Assembly: GCA_934167685.1 (NCBI GenBank)
Contig: CAKPLQ010000034.1
Location: 1-15,180 of the forward strand
Source of the DNA: an uncultured Clostridia bacterium
GTDB lineage: Bacteria > Bacillota > Clostridia > TANB77 > CAG-508
Length of the DNA stretch: 15,180 bases
Reading direction: 5' to 3'
In this document: positions 5,422 to 14,285 of the stretch, one piece after another
How the letters are laid out: each line of letters begins with the position of its first letter
How positions within the stretch are numbered: position 1 is the stretch's first letter
The notes under the pieces: generated by a model
Database searches by the model: none
Told to the model about the DNA's origin: nothing
What the model saw: only the letters and a program-made list of their open reading frames with translations
Position numbers and translations under genes: made by a program

Positions 5422-8400
5422 ATGTCAGATTTTGTGCACTTACATATACACAGTGAATTCAGTTTATTAGATGGAGCAAATAGAATAAAAGACTTACCAG
5501 TAAGAGCGAAAGAACTAGGAATGAAGGCAATGGCCATAACAGACCATGGAGTAATGTATGGAGCCATTGACTTTTATAAAGCATGCAAAAAAGAAGGAAT
5601 AAAACCAATAATAGGATGCGAAGTATATGTTGCACCACGTTCAAGACTAAATAAAGAACCAGGTATAGATAATAGATATAACCATTTGATATTACTGGCA
5701 AAAAACAATGAAGGGTACAAAAATTTAAGTAAGTTAGTATCAATAGGATTTACAGAAGGATATTATTATAAGCCAAGAATAGATTTAGAGGTATTGGAAA
5801 AATATCATGAAGGAATAATCTGTTTAAGTGCATGTTTAGCCGGAAGTGTAAATCAAGCACTATTAAATGGGCAAAATGAAAAAGCAGAAGAAATAGCATT
5901 ATGGCATAAAAAAGTATTTGGAGAAGATTATTATATAGAAATTCAAAATAATGGACTAAAAGAGCAAGTTTTGGCAAATCAGAAGCTAGTACAATTAGCA
6001 AGAAAATTAGATATTCCATTAGTTGCAACAAATGATGCACATTACTTAAAAAGAGAAGATGCATATAACCACGAAATCTTGTTATGCATTCAAACAGGAA
6101 AAAGAATGAGTGATGAAGACAGAATGAGGTTTGAGACAGACGAATTATATGTAAAATCACCACAAGAAATGAGTGATTATTTTTCTGCATTTCCAGATGC
6201 AATAGAAAATACAGTAAAAATAGCAGATGAATGTAATGTAGAATTTGAATTTGGACATACAATATTGCCAAACTATGATGTACCACCAGAATTTCCAACA
6301 CATTATGATTTTTTGAAAAAATTGTGTGATGATGGATTAAAAAAGAGATATGGAGAAAATCCGTCAGAAGAAATTTTGAAAAGAGCAGAATATGAAATTG
6401 GCATAATCAAAAAAATGGGCTATGTTGACTATTATTTGATAGTATGGGACTTTATCCATTATGCCAAAAGTCATGGAATTCCAGTAGGACCAGGAAGAGG
6501 TTCAGGAGCTGGTTCAATTTTAGCATATGCAATAGAAATAACAGACATTGACCCAATGAAATATGGATTACTTTTTGAAAGATTTTTAAATCCAGAAAGA
6601 ATAAGTATGCCAGATTTCGACGTTGACTTTTCTGATGTAGATAGGCAAAAAGTAATTGACTATGTTTCAGAAAAATACGGACATGATCATGTTTCTCAGA
6701 TTATAACATTTGGAACAATGGCTGCAAAAATGGTAATAAGAGATGTTGCAAGAGTATTGGATTTTCCATATGCAGAAGCTGATAAACTTGCCAAAATGAT
6801 ACCGACAGAATTGCATATAACAATTCCAAAAGCATTAGAGCAAAACAAAGAATTAAAAGATTTGTATGAAGCGGATGAGCAAATTCATAAACTACTAGAT
6901 ATAGCAATGGCATTAGAAGGAATGCCAAGACAGGCCTCAACACATGCTTGTGGTGTTGTAATAACAAAAGACCCAGTAGATACATATGTACCTTTATATG
7001 TAAGAGATAATCAAATTTCAACTCAATATATAATGACAACACTTGAAGAATTAGGACTATTAAAGATGGACTTTTTAGGTCTTAGAACTTTAACAGTTAT
7101 AAAAGATACAATAAATTTAGTAAAAGAAACTAGAGGTATAGATGTAGAATTTGACCAAGAAATGTCAGACCTTAAAGTATATAAATTATGGCAAGAAGGT
7201 AAAACATCAGGAATATTCCAGTTTGAATCTCAAGGAATGACAAATTTCATGAAAGAATTGAAACCAGACTGTTTGGAAGACTTAATAGCCGGGGTTTCGT
7301 TATATCGTCCAGGACCAATGGACCAAATTCCAAGATATATAAGAGGAAAACAAAATCCAGGACATAACGAATATACACATCCAAGTTTGGAACCAATATT
7401 AAATGTAACTTATGGATGTATGGTATACCAAGAGCAGGTTATGCAAATAGTAAGAGATTTAGCAGGATATTCTCTAGGAAGAGCTGATTTGGTACGTAGA
7501 GCCATGGGAAAAAAGAAACTTGATGTAATGGCTAAAGAAAGAGAAGTCTTTATAAATGGACAAGTTGATGAAGATGGAAAAATCATTGTACCAGGTTGTG
7601 TAAGAAATGGAATTGATGCAGAATCTGCAAACAAAATATTTGATGAAATGTCTGAATTTGCAAAATATGCATTTAATAAATCACATGCAGCATGTTATGC
7701 AGTAGTAGCATACAGAACAGCATATTTAAAAGCATATTATCCAGCTGAATTTATGGCATCAATGCTTAACAGCTATTTAGGAAATCTAGACAAGGTTCCA
7801 GAATATATAGACGAATGTAAAAAGCTTGGAATAGAAATATTAAAACCAGACATAAATAAAAGCTTTGGAAGATTTGCGGTAGAAAATGGCAAAATTCGTT
7901 TTGGATTAGGAAGCATCAAAAATGTTGGAGTACAACCAGTAGAAAACATAATAAAAGAAAGAAGTGCAAATGGAGAGTTTACAGGATTTACAGATTTCTG
8001 TGAAAGAATGGCAGGAGAGTCTGTAAATAAAAAATGCGTAGAAAGTTTAATAAAAGCAGGAACATTCACAGAATTTCCAGAAACAAGAGCAACGCTATTA
8101 GCATCATTTGAAACAATAATTGATACAATTCAATCTTATAATAAAAAAGGAATGGATGGGCAAGTATCAATGTTTGATTTAGGAGGAGAAAGTAACGAAG
8201 AAGAAAATAACATAAATGAGATAAAATATAATTTTATGGAAAGACCTGAATTGAATGAAAGAGAATTACTTTCAATAGAAAAAGAAATGTTGGGAATTTA
8301 TATATCAGGACATCCGCTTGAAAAAATAAAAGAACAAATAATAGCAACAACAAATATATCTTCATTGCAAATGCATGAAATAGATGAGATAAACTCGGCC

Positions 8401-8928
8401 GTGGCTGGTAATGAAGAAAACATGGAGATTAGCTCAAAAGAAAAAATAAAATTTGAAGATGGACAACAAGTAAAAATAGCAGGAATTATTACGTCTGTAA
8501 AAAAGAAATATACAAAAAATAATAAAATCATGGCATTTGTTACAATAGAAGACTTGTATGGTTCGGCAGAAATAATCGTATTTGAGCCGACATATATGAA
8601 AGCGCAGAATGCTCTGGTAGAAGAAAATATTGTTATGATTAATGGTAGACTTAGCATTCGAGAAGATGATGCAACCAAAATTGTGGCGAATGAGATAAAA
8701 AATTTTGGAGAAAATAAACCTAATATGCTTACACTTAATATTACAAATCTTACAGAAGAGCAAAAAGCGAAACTTAGAGGAGCAATAAAATTTTTCCATG
8801 GTGAACAAAATAATATTAGTGTTATGGTCAAAATTAATGATGACTTAAAGCCTTGTGGCGCAATTTATTTGAATGATGAAATTCTTAAAGTTTTTGAAGG
8901 AATTGTTGGAAAAGAAAATTGTCAATAA
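5422..8928 (+). CDS. dnaE: DNA polymerase III alpha subunit (DnaE)
   Basis: This 1168-residue protein is a C-family replicative DNA polymerase. In Firmicutes DnaE acts with PolC. The N-terminal PHP domain shows HLHIHSEFSLLDG (H6, H8, H10) and TDHG (40-43). The catalytic core has GPGRGSGAGS (356-365), then the acidic PDFDVDFSD motif with D400 and D402, and KMDFLGL with D550, matching the three catalytic aspartates of E. coli (D401, D403, D555). A helix-hairpin-helix region and a C-terminal OB fold (about 1014-1085, starting QQVKIAGIITSV) follow. There is no inserted 3'-5' exonuclease domain, which separates it from PolC. AAAGGAG (5409-5415) precedes the ATG. It is full-length, with no defect seen. 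Confidence 0.97.
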   Translation: MSDFVHLHIHSEFSLLDGANRIKDLPVRAKELGMKAMAITDHGVMYGAIDFYKACKKEGIKPIIGCEVYVAPRSRLNKEPGIDNRYNHLILLAKNNEGYKNLSKLVSIGFTEGYYYKPRIDLEVLEKYHEGIICLSACLAGSVNQALLNGQNEKAEEIALWHKKVFGEDYYIEIQNNGLKEQVLANQKLVQLARKLDIPLVATNDAHYLKREDAYNHEILLCIQTGKRMSDEDRMRFETDELYVKSPQEMSDYFSAFPDAIENTVKIADECNVEFEFGHTILPNYDVPPEFPTHYDFLKKLCDDGLKKRYGENPSEEILKRAEYEIGIIKKMGYVDYYLIVWDFIHYAKSHGIPVGPGRGSGAGSILAYAIEITDIDPMKYGLLFERFLNPERISMPDFDVDFSDVDRQKVIDYVSEKYGHDHVSQIITFGTMAAKMVIRDVARVLDFPYAEADKLAKMIPTELHITIPKALEQNKELKDLYEADEQIHKLLDIAMALEGMPRQASTHACGVVITKDPVDTYVPLYVRDNQISTQYIMTTLEELGLLKMDFLGLRTLTVIKDTINLVKETRGIDVEFDQEMSDLKVYKLWQEGKTSGIFQFESQGMTNFMKELKPDCLEDLIAGVSLYRPGPMDQIPRYIRGKQNPGHNEYTHPSLEPILNVTYGCMVYQEQVMQIVRDLAGYSLGRADLVRRAMGKKKLDVMAKEREVFINGQVDEDGKIIVPGCVRNGIDAESANKIFDEMSEFAKYAFNKSHAACYAVVAYRTAYLKAYYPAEFMASMLNSYLGNLDKVPEYIDECKKLGIEILKPDINKSFGRFAVENGKIRFGLGSIKNVGVQPVENIIKERSANGEFTGFTDFCERMAGESVNKKCVESLIKAGTFTEFPETRATLLASFETIIDTIQSYNKKGMDGQVSMFDLGGESNEEENNINEIKYNFMERPELNERELLSIEKEMLGIYISGHPLEKIKEQIIATTNISSLQMHEIDEINSAVAGNEENMEISSKEKIKFEDGQQVKIAGIITSVKKKYTKNNKIMAFVTIEDLYGSAEIIVFEPTYMKAQNALVEENIVMINGRLSIREDDATKIVANEIKNFGENKPNMLTLNITNLTEEQKAKLRGAIKFFHGEQNNISVMVKINDDLKPCGAIYLNDEILKVFEGIVGKENCQ

Positions 8929-8930
8929 GG

Positions 8931-9004
8931 TTTTGCACCGATGGGACCGGTTCTCAACGGTGCAAAAAAATGCACCGCAGAGAACCGGTCCCATCGGTGC
9001 AAAA
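8931..9004. repeat. Long palindrome, REP/MITE-like
   Basis: TTTTGCACCGATGGGACC... (8931-8955) and its exact reverse complement (8980-9004) form 25 perfect bp. After a 2x2 internal loop, CGGTGCA (8958-8964) pairs with TGCACCG (8971-8977), closed by a loop of six A. The core is GC-rich against an AT-rich background, and CGGTGC occurs four times in alternating orientation. No T-run follows on the plus strand, so it is not an ordinary terminator. It fills almost the whole gap between dnaE and the ATPase gene. The look is that of a dispersed palindromic repeat mobilised in trans by a Y1-type transposase, which is inference. Confidence 0.85.
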
Positions 9005-9019
9005 AGGAGGGAATAAAAA

Positions 9020-11632
9020 ATGGCAAATGATAAAAAAGAAGATGTAAATGCAGATAAGATATATGGACATTTTTGTAAAATATCTAAAGAAGAAGTAATT
9101 TCAGAATTTAATGTAGAAGAAGGAGGACTAACAGACGAAGAAGCTGAGCAGAGAAGACATAGATATGGTGAAAATGTAGTAACACAGTCAAGACCTAAAA
9201 AGTGGTATCACTATTTATTGCGTAGTTTATTTACGCCATTTAATAGTATTTTGATAGGTATTGCTTTAATTTTAATATATACAGATGTATACTTGGCAGA
9301 AGTACCAAGTTATGCCAACATAATTGTTATTTTAGTTTTAGTAGCAGTTAGTACATTTTTAGATTTCTTTTCTGAATACCGCTCAAATAAGGCGGCAGAG
9401 AAACTAAAACAATTAGTATCAACTACAGCAACAGTTGTAAGAAATGGTAAAAAAGTCAAATTACCATTTAAAGATTTAGTGCCTGGAGATACAGTTATAC
9501 TTTCTGCAGGAGATATGATTCCAGCAGATTTAAGAATAATAGAATCAAAAGATTTATATGTTGGGCAATCAACACTTACAGGTGAGTCTGATGCAATAAA
9601 GAAACTTGAAAATACCGAGTTAGAACAAAATGAGATGATTGAAAGTCTTTCTGATATAGATACAATATGTTTCATGGGAACAAATGTTATAAGTGGTTCT
9701 GCAAAAGGAATTGTAGTGTTAACTGCTGATAATACTTATTTTGGAAAAGTTGCACATACTTTAACAACAGGTAAACCTAAAACGGCGTTCCAAAAAGGGA
9801 TAGAAAATATAAGTAAACTTTTAATAAAATTCATGCTTATATTAATACCTATTGTATTTATATTAACTGTTCAAAAACATAGTATAATAACATCATTTAC
9901 ATTTGCAGTAGCAATAGCAATATGCATAACTCCATTACTATTACCAGTAATTCTATCATCTGGATTATCAAAAGGAGCTTTGCGAATGTCTAAAAAGAAG
10001 ACAATAGTAAAAAAATTGGATTCTATTCAAAGTTTTGGAACTATGAATATCTTATGTACTGATAAAACAGGAACTTTAACAGAAGACAAAATTGTTCTAG
10101 AAAAATATTTGGATGTTACGGGAAATGAAGATTTTAGAGTGTTAAAACATGCTTTTTTGAATGCATATTTCCAGACAGGTTTAAAAAGTAATATTGATGA
10201 AGCGGTAATAAATCGTGGAATAGAACACAATTTGGATGAAATATCTAAGCAATATAATAAGGTTGATGAAATACCATTTGATTTTTCTAGACGTAGACTT
10301 TCTGTTATTGTTAATGATGGAACTAAGACTCAATTAATTACTAAGGGTGCAGTTGAAGAAATTCTAGGAATATGTACTTTAATAGACTATCAGGGAAAAG
10401 TTGAGCCTATTACAAATAATATAAAAGAGAATATTAAGAAAATTGCAAAAGAGTTAAATAAACAAGGACTTCGTGTGGTTGCAGTATGTCAAAAAAATTA
10501 TTTGAATAAGACAGATGGTTTTGATGTTTCTGATGAAAAAAATATGATTCTTATTGGATTTATAGGATTTCTCGACCCTCCAAAAGAATCTGCAAAATCT
10601 TCTATAGAAAAGCTTGGAAGAAATGGAATAAGAGTTATAGTTTTAACTGGTGATAATGTAGAGGTAACAAGATGCGTATGTGAAAAAGTTGGAATAAAAT
10701 CAAAACAAATTGTTACAGGTTCACAAATTGATAAATTACCTGACCAGGGCGTAAAAAGATTATTAAGAAAAACTAATATATTTGCCAAACTTTCGCCTAT
10801 TCAAAAAGCTCGTATTGTTAGGCTGTTACGAGATGGTGGAAATGTAGTTGGATATATGGGCGATGGAATAAATGATAGTCCATCACTTGTAAATTCAGAT
10901 GTTGGAATTTCAGTTGATACAGCAGTTGATATTGCAAAAGAATCAGCAGATATAATATTGTTAGAAAAAGACTTACATGTTTTACTTGATGGTGTAAAAG
11001 AAGGGCGTCATACTTATGCAAATTTAATGAAATATATCAAGCTTGCAGCTAGCTTTAATTTCGGAGAAGTAATGTCAGTTATAATTGCAAGTGTAATTCT
11101 TCCATTTTTACCAGAAACACCTATTCAGTTGTTAGTAGAAGGATTGCTTTACGATTTTGGACAATTAACCTTGCCACTAGATAATGTAGATGAAGAATAC
11201 CTAAATAAGCCAAAACAGTTTGATGTAAAAGGGTTGAAGCACTTTATGCTATTTATGGGTCCATTAAGTTCATGTTTTGATTTAATTGTATTTGCATTAA
11301 TATGGTTTGGATTTAAGGCACACGAAGTAGCTGTATTTCAAACAACATGGTTTACTTATAGTATAGTTTCTAATTTGGTTGGAATGCATGTTATAAGAAC
11401 TGCAAAGAAACCATTTATACAAAGCCATGCATCAAGAGCTGTTTATATATCATCAATTGCTCTTAGTATAATTGGAATGATAGTACCATTCACATTTATA
11501 GGAAAGTCTATAGGATTGACTGCACTTGAACCTAAGTACTTCTCAATTATAATAGGTGTTCCAATTTTATATTGTATAGTAGCTGGTTGGGCAAAGAAAA
11601 TCTATATCAAAAAATATGGTGAATGGATTTAG
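9020..11632 (+). CDS. mgtA: MgtA-like P-type ATPase (probable magnesium importer, P3B)
   Basis: This 870-residue membrane pump couples ATP hydrolysis to cation transport. The actuator motif is TLTGES. The phosphorylation site is DKTGTLT with D348, the nucleotide domain has KGAVEEIL, and the hinge motif is GDGINDSPS (614-622). The membrane helices cluster around residues 62-120, 265-315 and 675-860. The C-terminal half is diagnostic for MgtA/MgtB: FNFGEVMSVIIASVILPFLP, then LLYDFGQLTLPLDNVD. Most unusual is helix 4, which reads TPLLLP (304-309) where MgtA proteins have TPEMLP, so the acidic residue is absent. AAGGAGGG (9004-9011) precedes the ATG. No promoter or M-box fits the 91-bp gap, so transcription probably comes through dnaE. 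The exact ion is uncertain. Confidence 0.85.
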   Translation: MANDKKEDVNADKIYGHFCKISKEEVISEFNVEEGGLTDEEAEQRRHRYGENVVTQSRPKKWYHYLLRSLFTPFNSILIGIALILIYTDVYLAEVPSYANIIVILVLVAVSTFLDFFSEYRSNKAAEKLKQLVSTTATVVRNGKKVKLPFKDLVPGDTVILSAGDMIPADLRIIESKDLYVGQSTLTGESDAIKKLENTELEQNEMIESLSDIDTICFMGTNVISGSAKGIVVLTADNTYFGKVAHTLTTGKPKTAFQKGIENISKLLIKFMLILIPIVFILTVQKHSIITSFTFAVAIAICITPLLLPVILSSGLSKGALRMSKKKTIVKKLDSIQSFGTMNILCTDKTGTLTEDKIVLEKYLDVTGNEDFRVLKHAFLNAYFQTGLKSNIDEAVINRGIEHNLDEISKQYNKVDEIPFDFSRRRLSVIVNDGTKTQLITKGAVEEILGICTLIDYQGKVEPITNNIKENIKKIAKELNKQGLRVVAVCQKNYLNKTDGFDVSDEKNMILIGFIGFLDPPKESAKSSIEKLGRNGIRVIVLTGDNVEVTRCVCEKVGIKSKQIVTGSQIDKLPDQGVKRLLRKTNIFAKLSPIQKARIVRLLRDGGNVVGYMGDGINDSPSLVNSDVGISVDTAVDIAKESADIILLEKDLHVLLDGVKEGRHTYANLMKYIKLAASFNFGEVMSVIIASVILPFLPETPIQLLVEGLLYDFGQLTLPLDNVDEEYLNKPKQFDVKGLKHFMLFMGPLSSCFDLIVFALIWFGFKAHEVAVFQTTWFTYSIVSNLVGMHVIRTAKKPFIQSHASRAVYISSIALSIIGMIVPFTFIGKSIGLTALEPKYFSIIIGVPILYCIVAGWAKKIYIKKYGEWI

Positions 11633-11638
11633 TTTGAC

Positions 11639-11667
11639 TTTACAAGTAGTTTTAAACATGTTATAAT
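11639..11667 (+). promoter_or_regulatory. Promoter of RNase P RNA
   Basis: TTTACA (11639-11644) and TATAAT (11662-11667) are 17 bp apart, with an extended TG at 11659-11660. It begins 7 bp after the ATPase stop. Confidence 0.82.
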
Positions 11668-11674
11668 AGAAATC

Positions 11675-12032
11675 GAGTAAATCGAATAGTCGCTGGTAAA
11701 TTTCGAAAGGAATTACGAGAGGAAAGTCCGGGCTCCATAGAGCAATGATGCTAGATAACGTCTAGTGAGGGAAACCTTAAGGAAAGTGCAACAGAAAATA
11801 ACCGCCTATAGCTTTTGTATTAAAGTATAGGTAAGGATGAAAAGGCGAGGTAAGAGCTCACCGCTGGTATGGTGACATACTGGGACAGTGTAAACCCCAT
11901 CTGGAGCAACACCTAAGCTGAAGATTAAGTCTGCTCGACGTCTTCTAAATTGCGTGGCTTGAGGCATATAGCGATATATGTCCTAGATAAATGACTATTT
12001 TTAATGACAGAACCCGGCTTACAGATTTACTT
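11675..12032 (+). ncRNA. rnpB: RNase P RNA
   Basis: This is the catalytic RNA that removes 5' leaders from pre-tRNA together with the RnpA protein. The conserved 5' core GAGAGGAAAGTCCGGGCTCC (11719-11738) is unmistakable, followed by GTGAGGGAAACC, AAGGAAAGTGCAACAGAAA and GGTAAGAGCTCACCG, and by the 3' core ACAGAACCCGGCTTAC (12007-12022). The ends close as helix P1: GAGTAAATC (11675-11683) pairs with GATTTACTT (12024-12032). The length of about 358 nt and the order of elements suggest the ancestral A-type rather than the Bacillus B-type. The ends are set from P1. A terminator follows at 12051-12080. Confidence 0.96.
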
Positions 12033-12050
12033 ATAATATTGAATAAATGA

Positions 12051-12080
12051 AAAAAGAGAGAATATGATTTCTCTCTTTTT
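12051..12080. terminator. Bidirectional terminator between rnpB and the pseudouridine synthase gene
   Basis: AAAAAGAGAGAA (12051-12062) pairs with TTCTCTCTTTTT (12069-12080) over 12 bp with a 6-nt loop and gives a T-run on both strands. The stop codon of the convergent gene (12079-12081) overlaps its arm. Confidence 0.88.
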
Positions 12081-12954
12081 ACATGAATAGCGAATTCATA
12101 TCATCAGGTAAATTACAACTAAAAGACATAACTTGTTTAGAAACAGGATGAACAAAAGAAAGTTTATAACAGTGCAAAGCCTGTCTAGCCATCAAAGACG
12201 AAGAATTGCCATATAAGGTATCTCCTAGTAAAGGATGACCTATTGCAGACATATGCACACGTATTTGATGAGTTCGTCCAGTTTGTAAATGACATTCCAC
12301 AATAGAAAAAGTATCATATTGAGCCAATACTTTATAATCAGTAATTGCATTCTGACCAGAAGGAGAAATGCATCTTTCAATAATACTATTTTCTTTTCTA
12401 GCAATAGGTAGGTTAATTGTACCATTGCTATCTGAGAAAGAGCCTTCTACAAAAGCAATATAGTATTTTTCAAAAGTTTTTTCTTGCATTTGTTTAATTA
12501 AACATTCTTGAACGTATTCATTTTTCGCAAAAATAACTAACCCAGAAGTGTTTAAATCAAGTCTATTAATAGGACGGATTTTTTTATGAAATCCAATACT
12601 ATCAAAATAAAACTTAATGCCATTTGCCAGACTATCGGTATAATGTTGCATAGATGGGTGAACTGCAATTCCGGCAGGTTTGTTTAAAATTAAAAAGCAG
12701 TCATCTTCATAAAAAATATTAAGATGCATATTTATTGCAATAATATTTTCATTTTCTTCATCAAAATCAAGGTTGACTGTAATGACATCATTTTTCTGTA
12801 CTGATGAACGAGTATCTATTATTTTATCATTTAAATATACATGTTTATTTTCAATTAGTTTGTGTTGTAATCTTGCAGATATTTTAAGTTCTTGCTTTAA
12901 TATCTGATTAATGTTTTGAAAGTTATTATTAGTAACGATATATTTTAAATACAT
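12079..12954 (-). CDS. RluA-family pseudouridine synthase (RluD-like)
   Basis: This 291-residue enzyme isomerises uridine to pseudouridine in rRNA or tRNA. An S4-type RNA-binding region lies at the start (about 15-60, with QILKQELKISARLQHKLI). The catalytic domain begins with ILNKPAGIAVHPS (89-101). The catalytic loop is RPINRLDLNTSGL (127-139) with the aspartate at D133. HLQTGRTHQIRVHM and GHPLLGDTLYG are the usual later motifs. The first histidine of the common HRLD motif is asparagine here (NRLD), a known variant in Firmicutes as far as I recall. GGAGG (12961-12965 on the plus strand) precedes the ATG. It is monocistronic and converges on rnpB. The target site cannot be assigned. Confidence 0.92.
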   Translation of the reverse strand: MYLKYIVTNNNFQNINQILKQELKISARLQHKLIENKHVYLNDKIIDTRSSVQKNDVITVNLDFDEENENIIAINMHLNIFYEDDCFLILNKPAGIAVHPSMQHYTDSLANGIKFYFDSIGFHKKIRPINRLDLNTSGLVIFAKNEYVQECLIKQMQEKTFEKYYIAFVEGSFSDSNGTINLPIARKENSIIERCISPSGQNAITDYKVLAQYDTFSIVECHLQTGRTHQIRVHMSAIGHPLLGDTLYGNSSSLMARQALHCYKLSFVHPVSKQVMSFSCNLPDDMNSLFM

Positions 12955-12976
12955 GTTGTACCTCCACTATTAATAG

Positions 12977-13005
12977 ATTATAACATTTTTTATATATTTT
13001 TTCAA
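12977..13005 (-). promoter_or_regulatory. Promoter of the pseudouridine synthase gene
   Basis: On the minus strand TTGAAA (13000-13005) and TATAAT (12977-12982) are 17 bp apart, with an extended TG just upstream of the -10. Confidence 0.8.
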
Positions 13006-13032
13006 AAAAGTATTTATTAAAATACAAAAATT

Positions 13033-13041
13033 TGCTATAAT
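13033..13041 (+). promoter_or_regulatory. Extended -10 promoter of ychF
   Basis: TGCTATAAT is an extended -10 element (TATAAT at 13036-13041). The matching -35 (TTTATT at 13013-13018) is weak. It is divergent from the pseudouridine synthase promoter 30 bp away. Confidence 0.6.
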
Positions 13042-13078
13042 ATAATTTATTAAAAAAGCAGAGAAAGGAAAAAATAAA

Positions 13079-14170
13079 ATGAAGATAGGAATAGTAGGAT
13101 TACCAAATGTAGGAAAAAGCACAATGTTTAATAGTATAACAAAAGCAGGAGCAGAATGTGCCAATTATCCATTTTGCACAATAGAACCAAATGTAGGAGT
13201 AGTAGCAGTTCCAGATGAAAGAGTAGATAAATTAGCAGAAATGTATAAACCACAAAAAGTAACAAAAGCAGTAGTAGAATTTGTTGATATTGCAGGCCTT
13301 GTAAAAGGAGCAAGCAAAGGAGAAGGACTTGGAAATAAATTCTTATCACATATTCGTGAAGTTGATGCAATAGCTCAAGTAGTAAGATGTTTTGAAGATT
13401 CAAATGTAATTCATGTAGACGGAAGTGTAGACCCATTAAGAGATATAGAAACAATCAATTTAGAATTAATTTTTGCAGATATGGAAACATTAGAAAAGAG
13501 ATTAGATAAAGCAAAGAAAAATTTAAAAGCAGATAAAAAATATCAAGCAGAAATTGACTTTATAGAAAAATTAAAATCAAATTTAGAAAAAGGAATACCT
13601 GCTAGAGCATTAGAATACAACGAAGATGAACAAGAAATGTTAAAAGAAATGTTCTTGTTAACATCAAAATCTATTATATATATTGCCAATATTTCAGAAG
13701 AGCAAATAAATAATGCTGATAATGAAGAAATGGTAAAAAAAGTAAAAGAATATGCAAATAAAGAAGGTGCAGAAGTTATACCATTATGTGTAAAAATTGA
13801 AGAAGAGCTTTCTGCATTAGATGAACAAGACAAGAAAGAAATGTTAGAAGCATTAGGGTTAAAAGAATCAGGATTGGACATATTAATAAAGAAGAGTTAT
13901 GACTTATTAGGGTTAATGTCATTTTTAACAGCAGGAGAACCAGAAGTAAGAGCTTGGACTATAAAGAAAAACACAAAGGCTCCAAAAGCTGCTGGAAAAA
14001 TCCACTCAGATATAGAAAGAGGATTTATTAAAGCAGAGATTGTTTCATATGATGACTTAATAAGAGAAGGCTCAATGGTTGCAGCAAAAGAAAAAGGATT
14101 AGTTAGACAAGAAGGAAAAGACTATATAATGCAAGATGGAGATGTTGTATTATTTAAGTTTAATGTTTAA
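13079..14170 (+). CDS. ychF: YchF, ribosome-associated ATPase of the Obg family
   Basis: This 363-residue protein has the usual YchF length. It is a P-loop ATPase that binds ribosomes and is linked to stress and redox responses. The P-loop is GLPNVGKST (7-15), the switch region is DIAGLVKGASKGEGLGNKF (70-88), and NISE (204-207) replaces the GTP-specific NKxD, which is why YchF prefers ATP. A coiled-coil-like stretch lies at about 133-190, and a TGS domain at about 280-363 with FLTAGEPEVRAWTI and DYIMQDGDVVLFKF. AAAGGA precedes the ATG. No terminator is obvious downstream, so some reading into the surface protein gene is possible. Confidence 0.97.
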   Translation: MKIGIVGLPNVGKSTMFNSITKAGAECANYPFCTIEPNVGVVAVPDERVDKLAEMYKPQKVTKAVVEFVDIAGLVKGASKGEGLGNKFLSHIREVDAIAQVVRCFEDSNVIHVDGSVDPLRDIETINLELIFADMETLEKRLDKAKKNLKADKKYQAEIDFIEKLKSNLEKGIPARALEYNEDEQEMLKEMFLLTSKSIIYIANISEEQINNADNEEMVKKVKEYANKEGAEVIPLCVKIEEELSALDEQDKKEMLEALGLKESGLDILIKKSYDLLGLMSFLTAGEPEVRAWTIKKNTKAPKAAGKIHSDIERGFIKAEIVSYDDLIREGSMVAAKEKGLVRQEGKDYIMQDGDVVLFKFNV

Positions 14171-14201
14171 ATAAAAAATAAGAAAAAAATCACAAAAAAA
14201 C

Positions 14202-14230
14202 TTGCAATTTGATAAAAAATGTAGTATAAC
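14202..14230 (+). promoter_or_regulatory. Promoter of the Asn-Thr repeat surface protein
   Basis: TTGCAA (14202-14207) and TATAAC (14225-14230) are 17 bp apart. Transcription would start near 14237, about 50 nt before the ATG. Confidence 0.7.
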
Positions 14231-14285
14231 TATAAATGAGAGATAAATACTATAGATAAAATTTTGAAAAGAAAGAGGTATAAAA

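Noticed and set aside
5750..6301. Long minus-strand frame inside dnaE (183 codons), and similar ones at 8298-8831 and 6701-7042
   Set aside because: These are shadow frames opposite dnaE, rich in Leu, His and Phe as expected from antisense of AT-rich coding DNA. They have no ribosome sites and dnaE is intact.
8931..9004. Palindrome as an intrinsic terminator of dnaE
   Set aside because: No T-run follows the stem on the plus strand; the next bases are AAAAAGGAGG, the ribosome site of the next gene.
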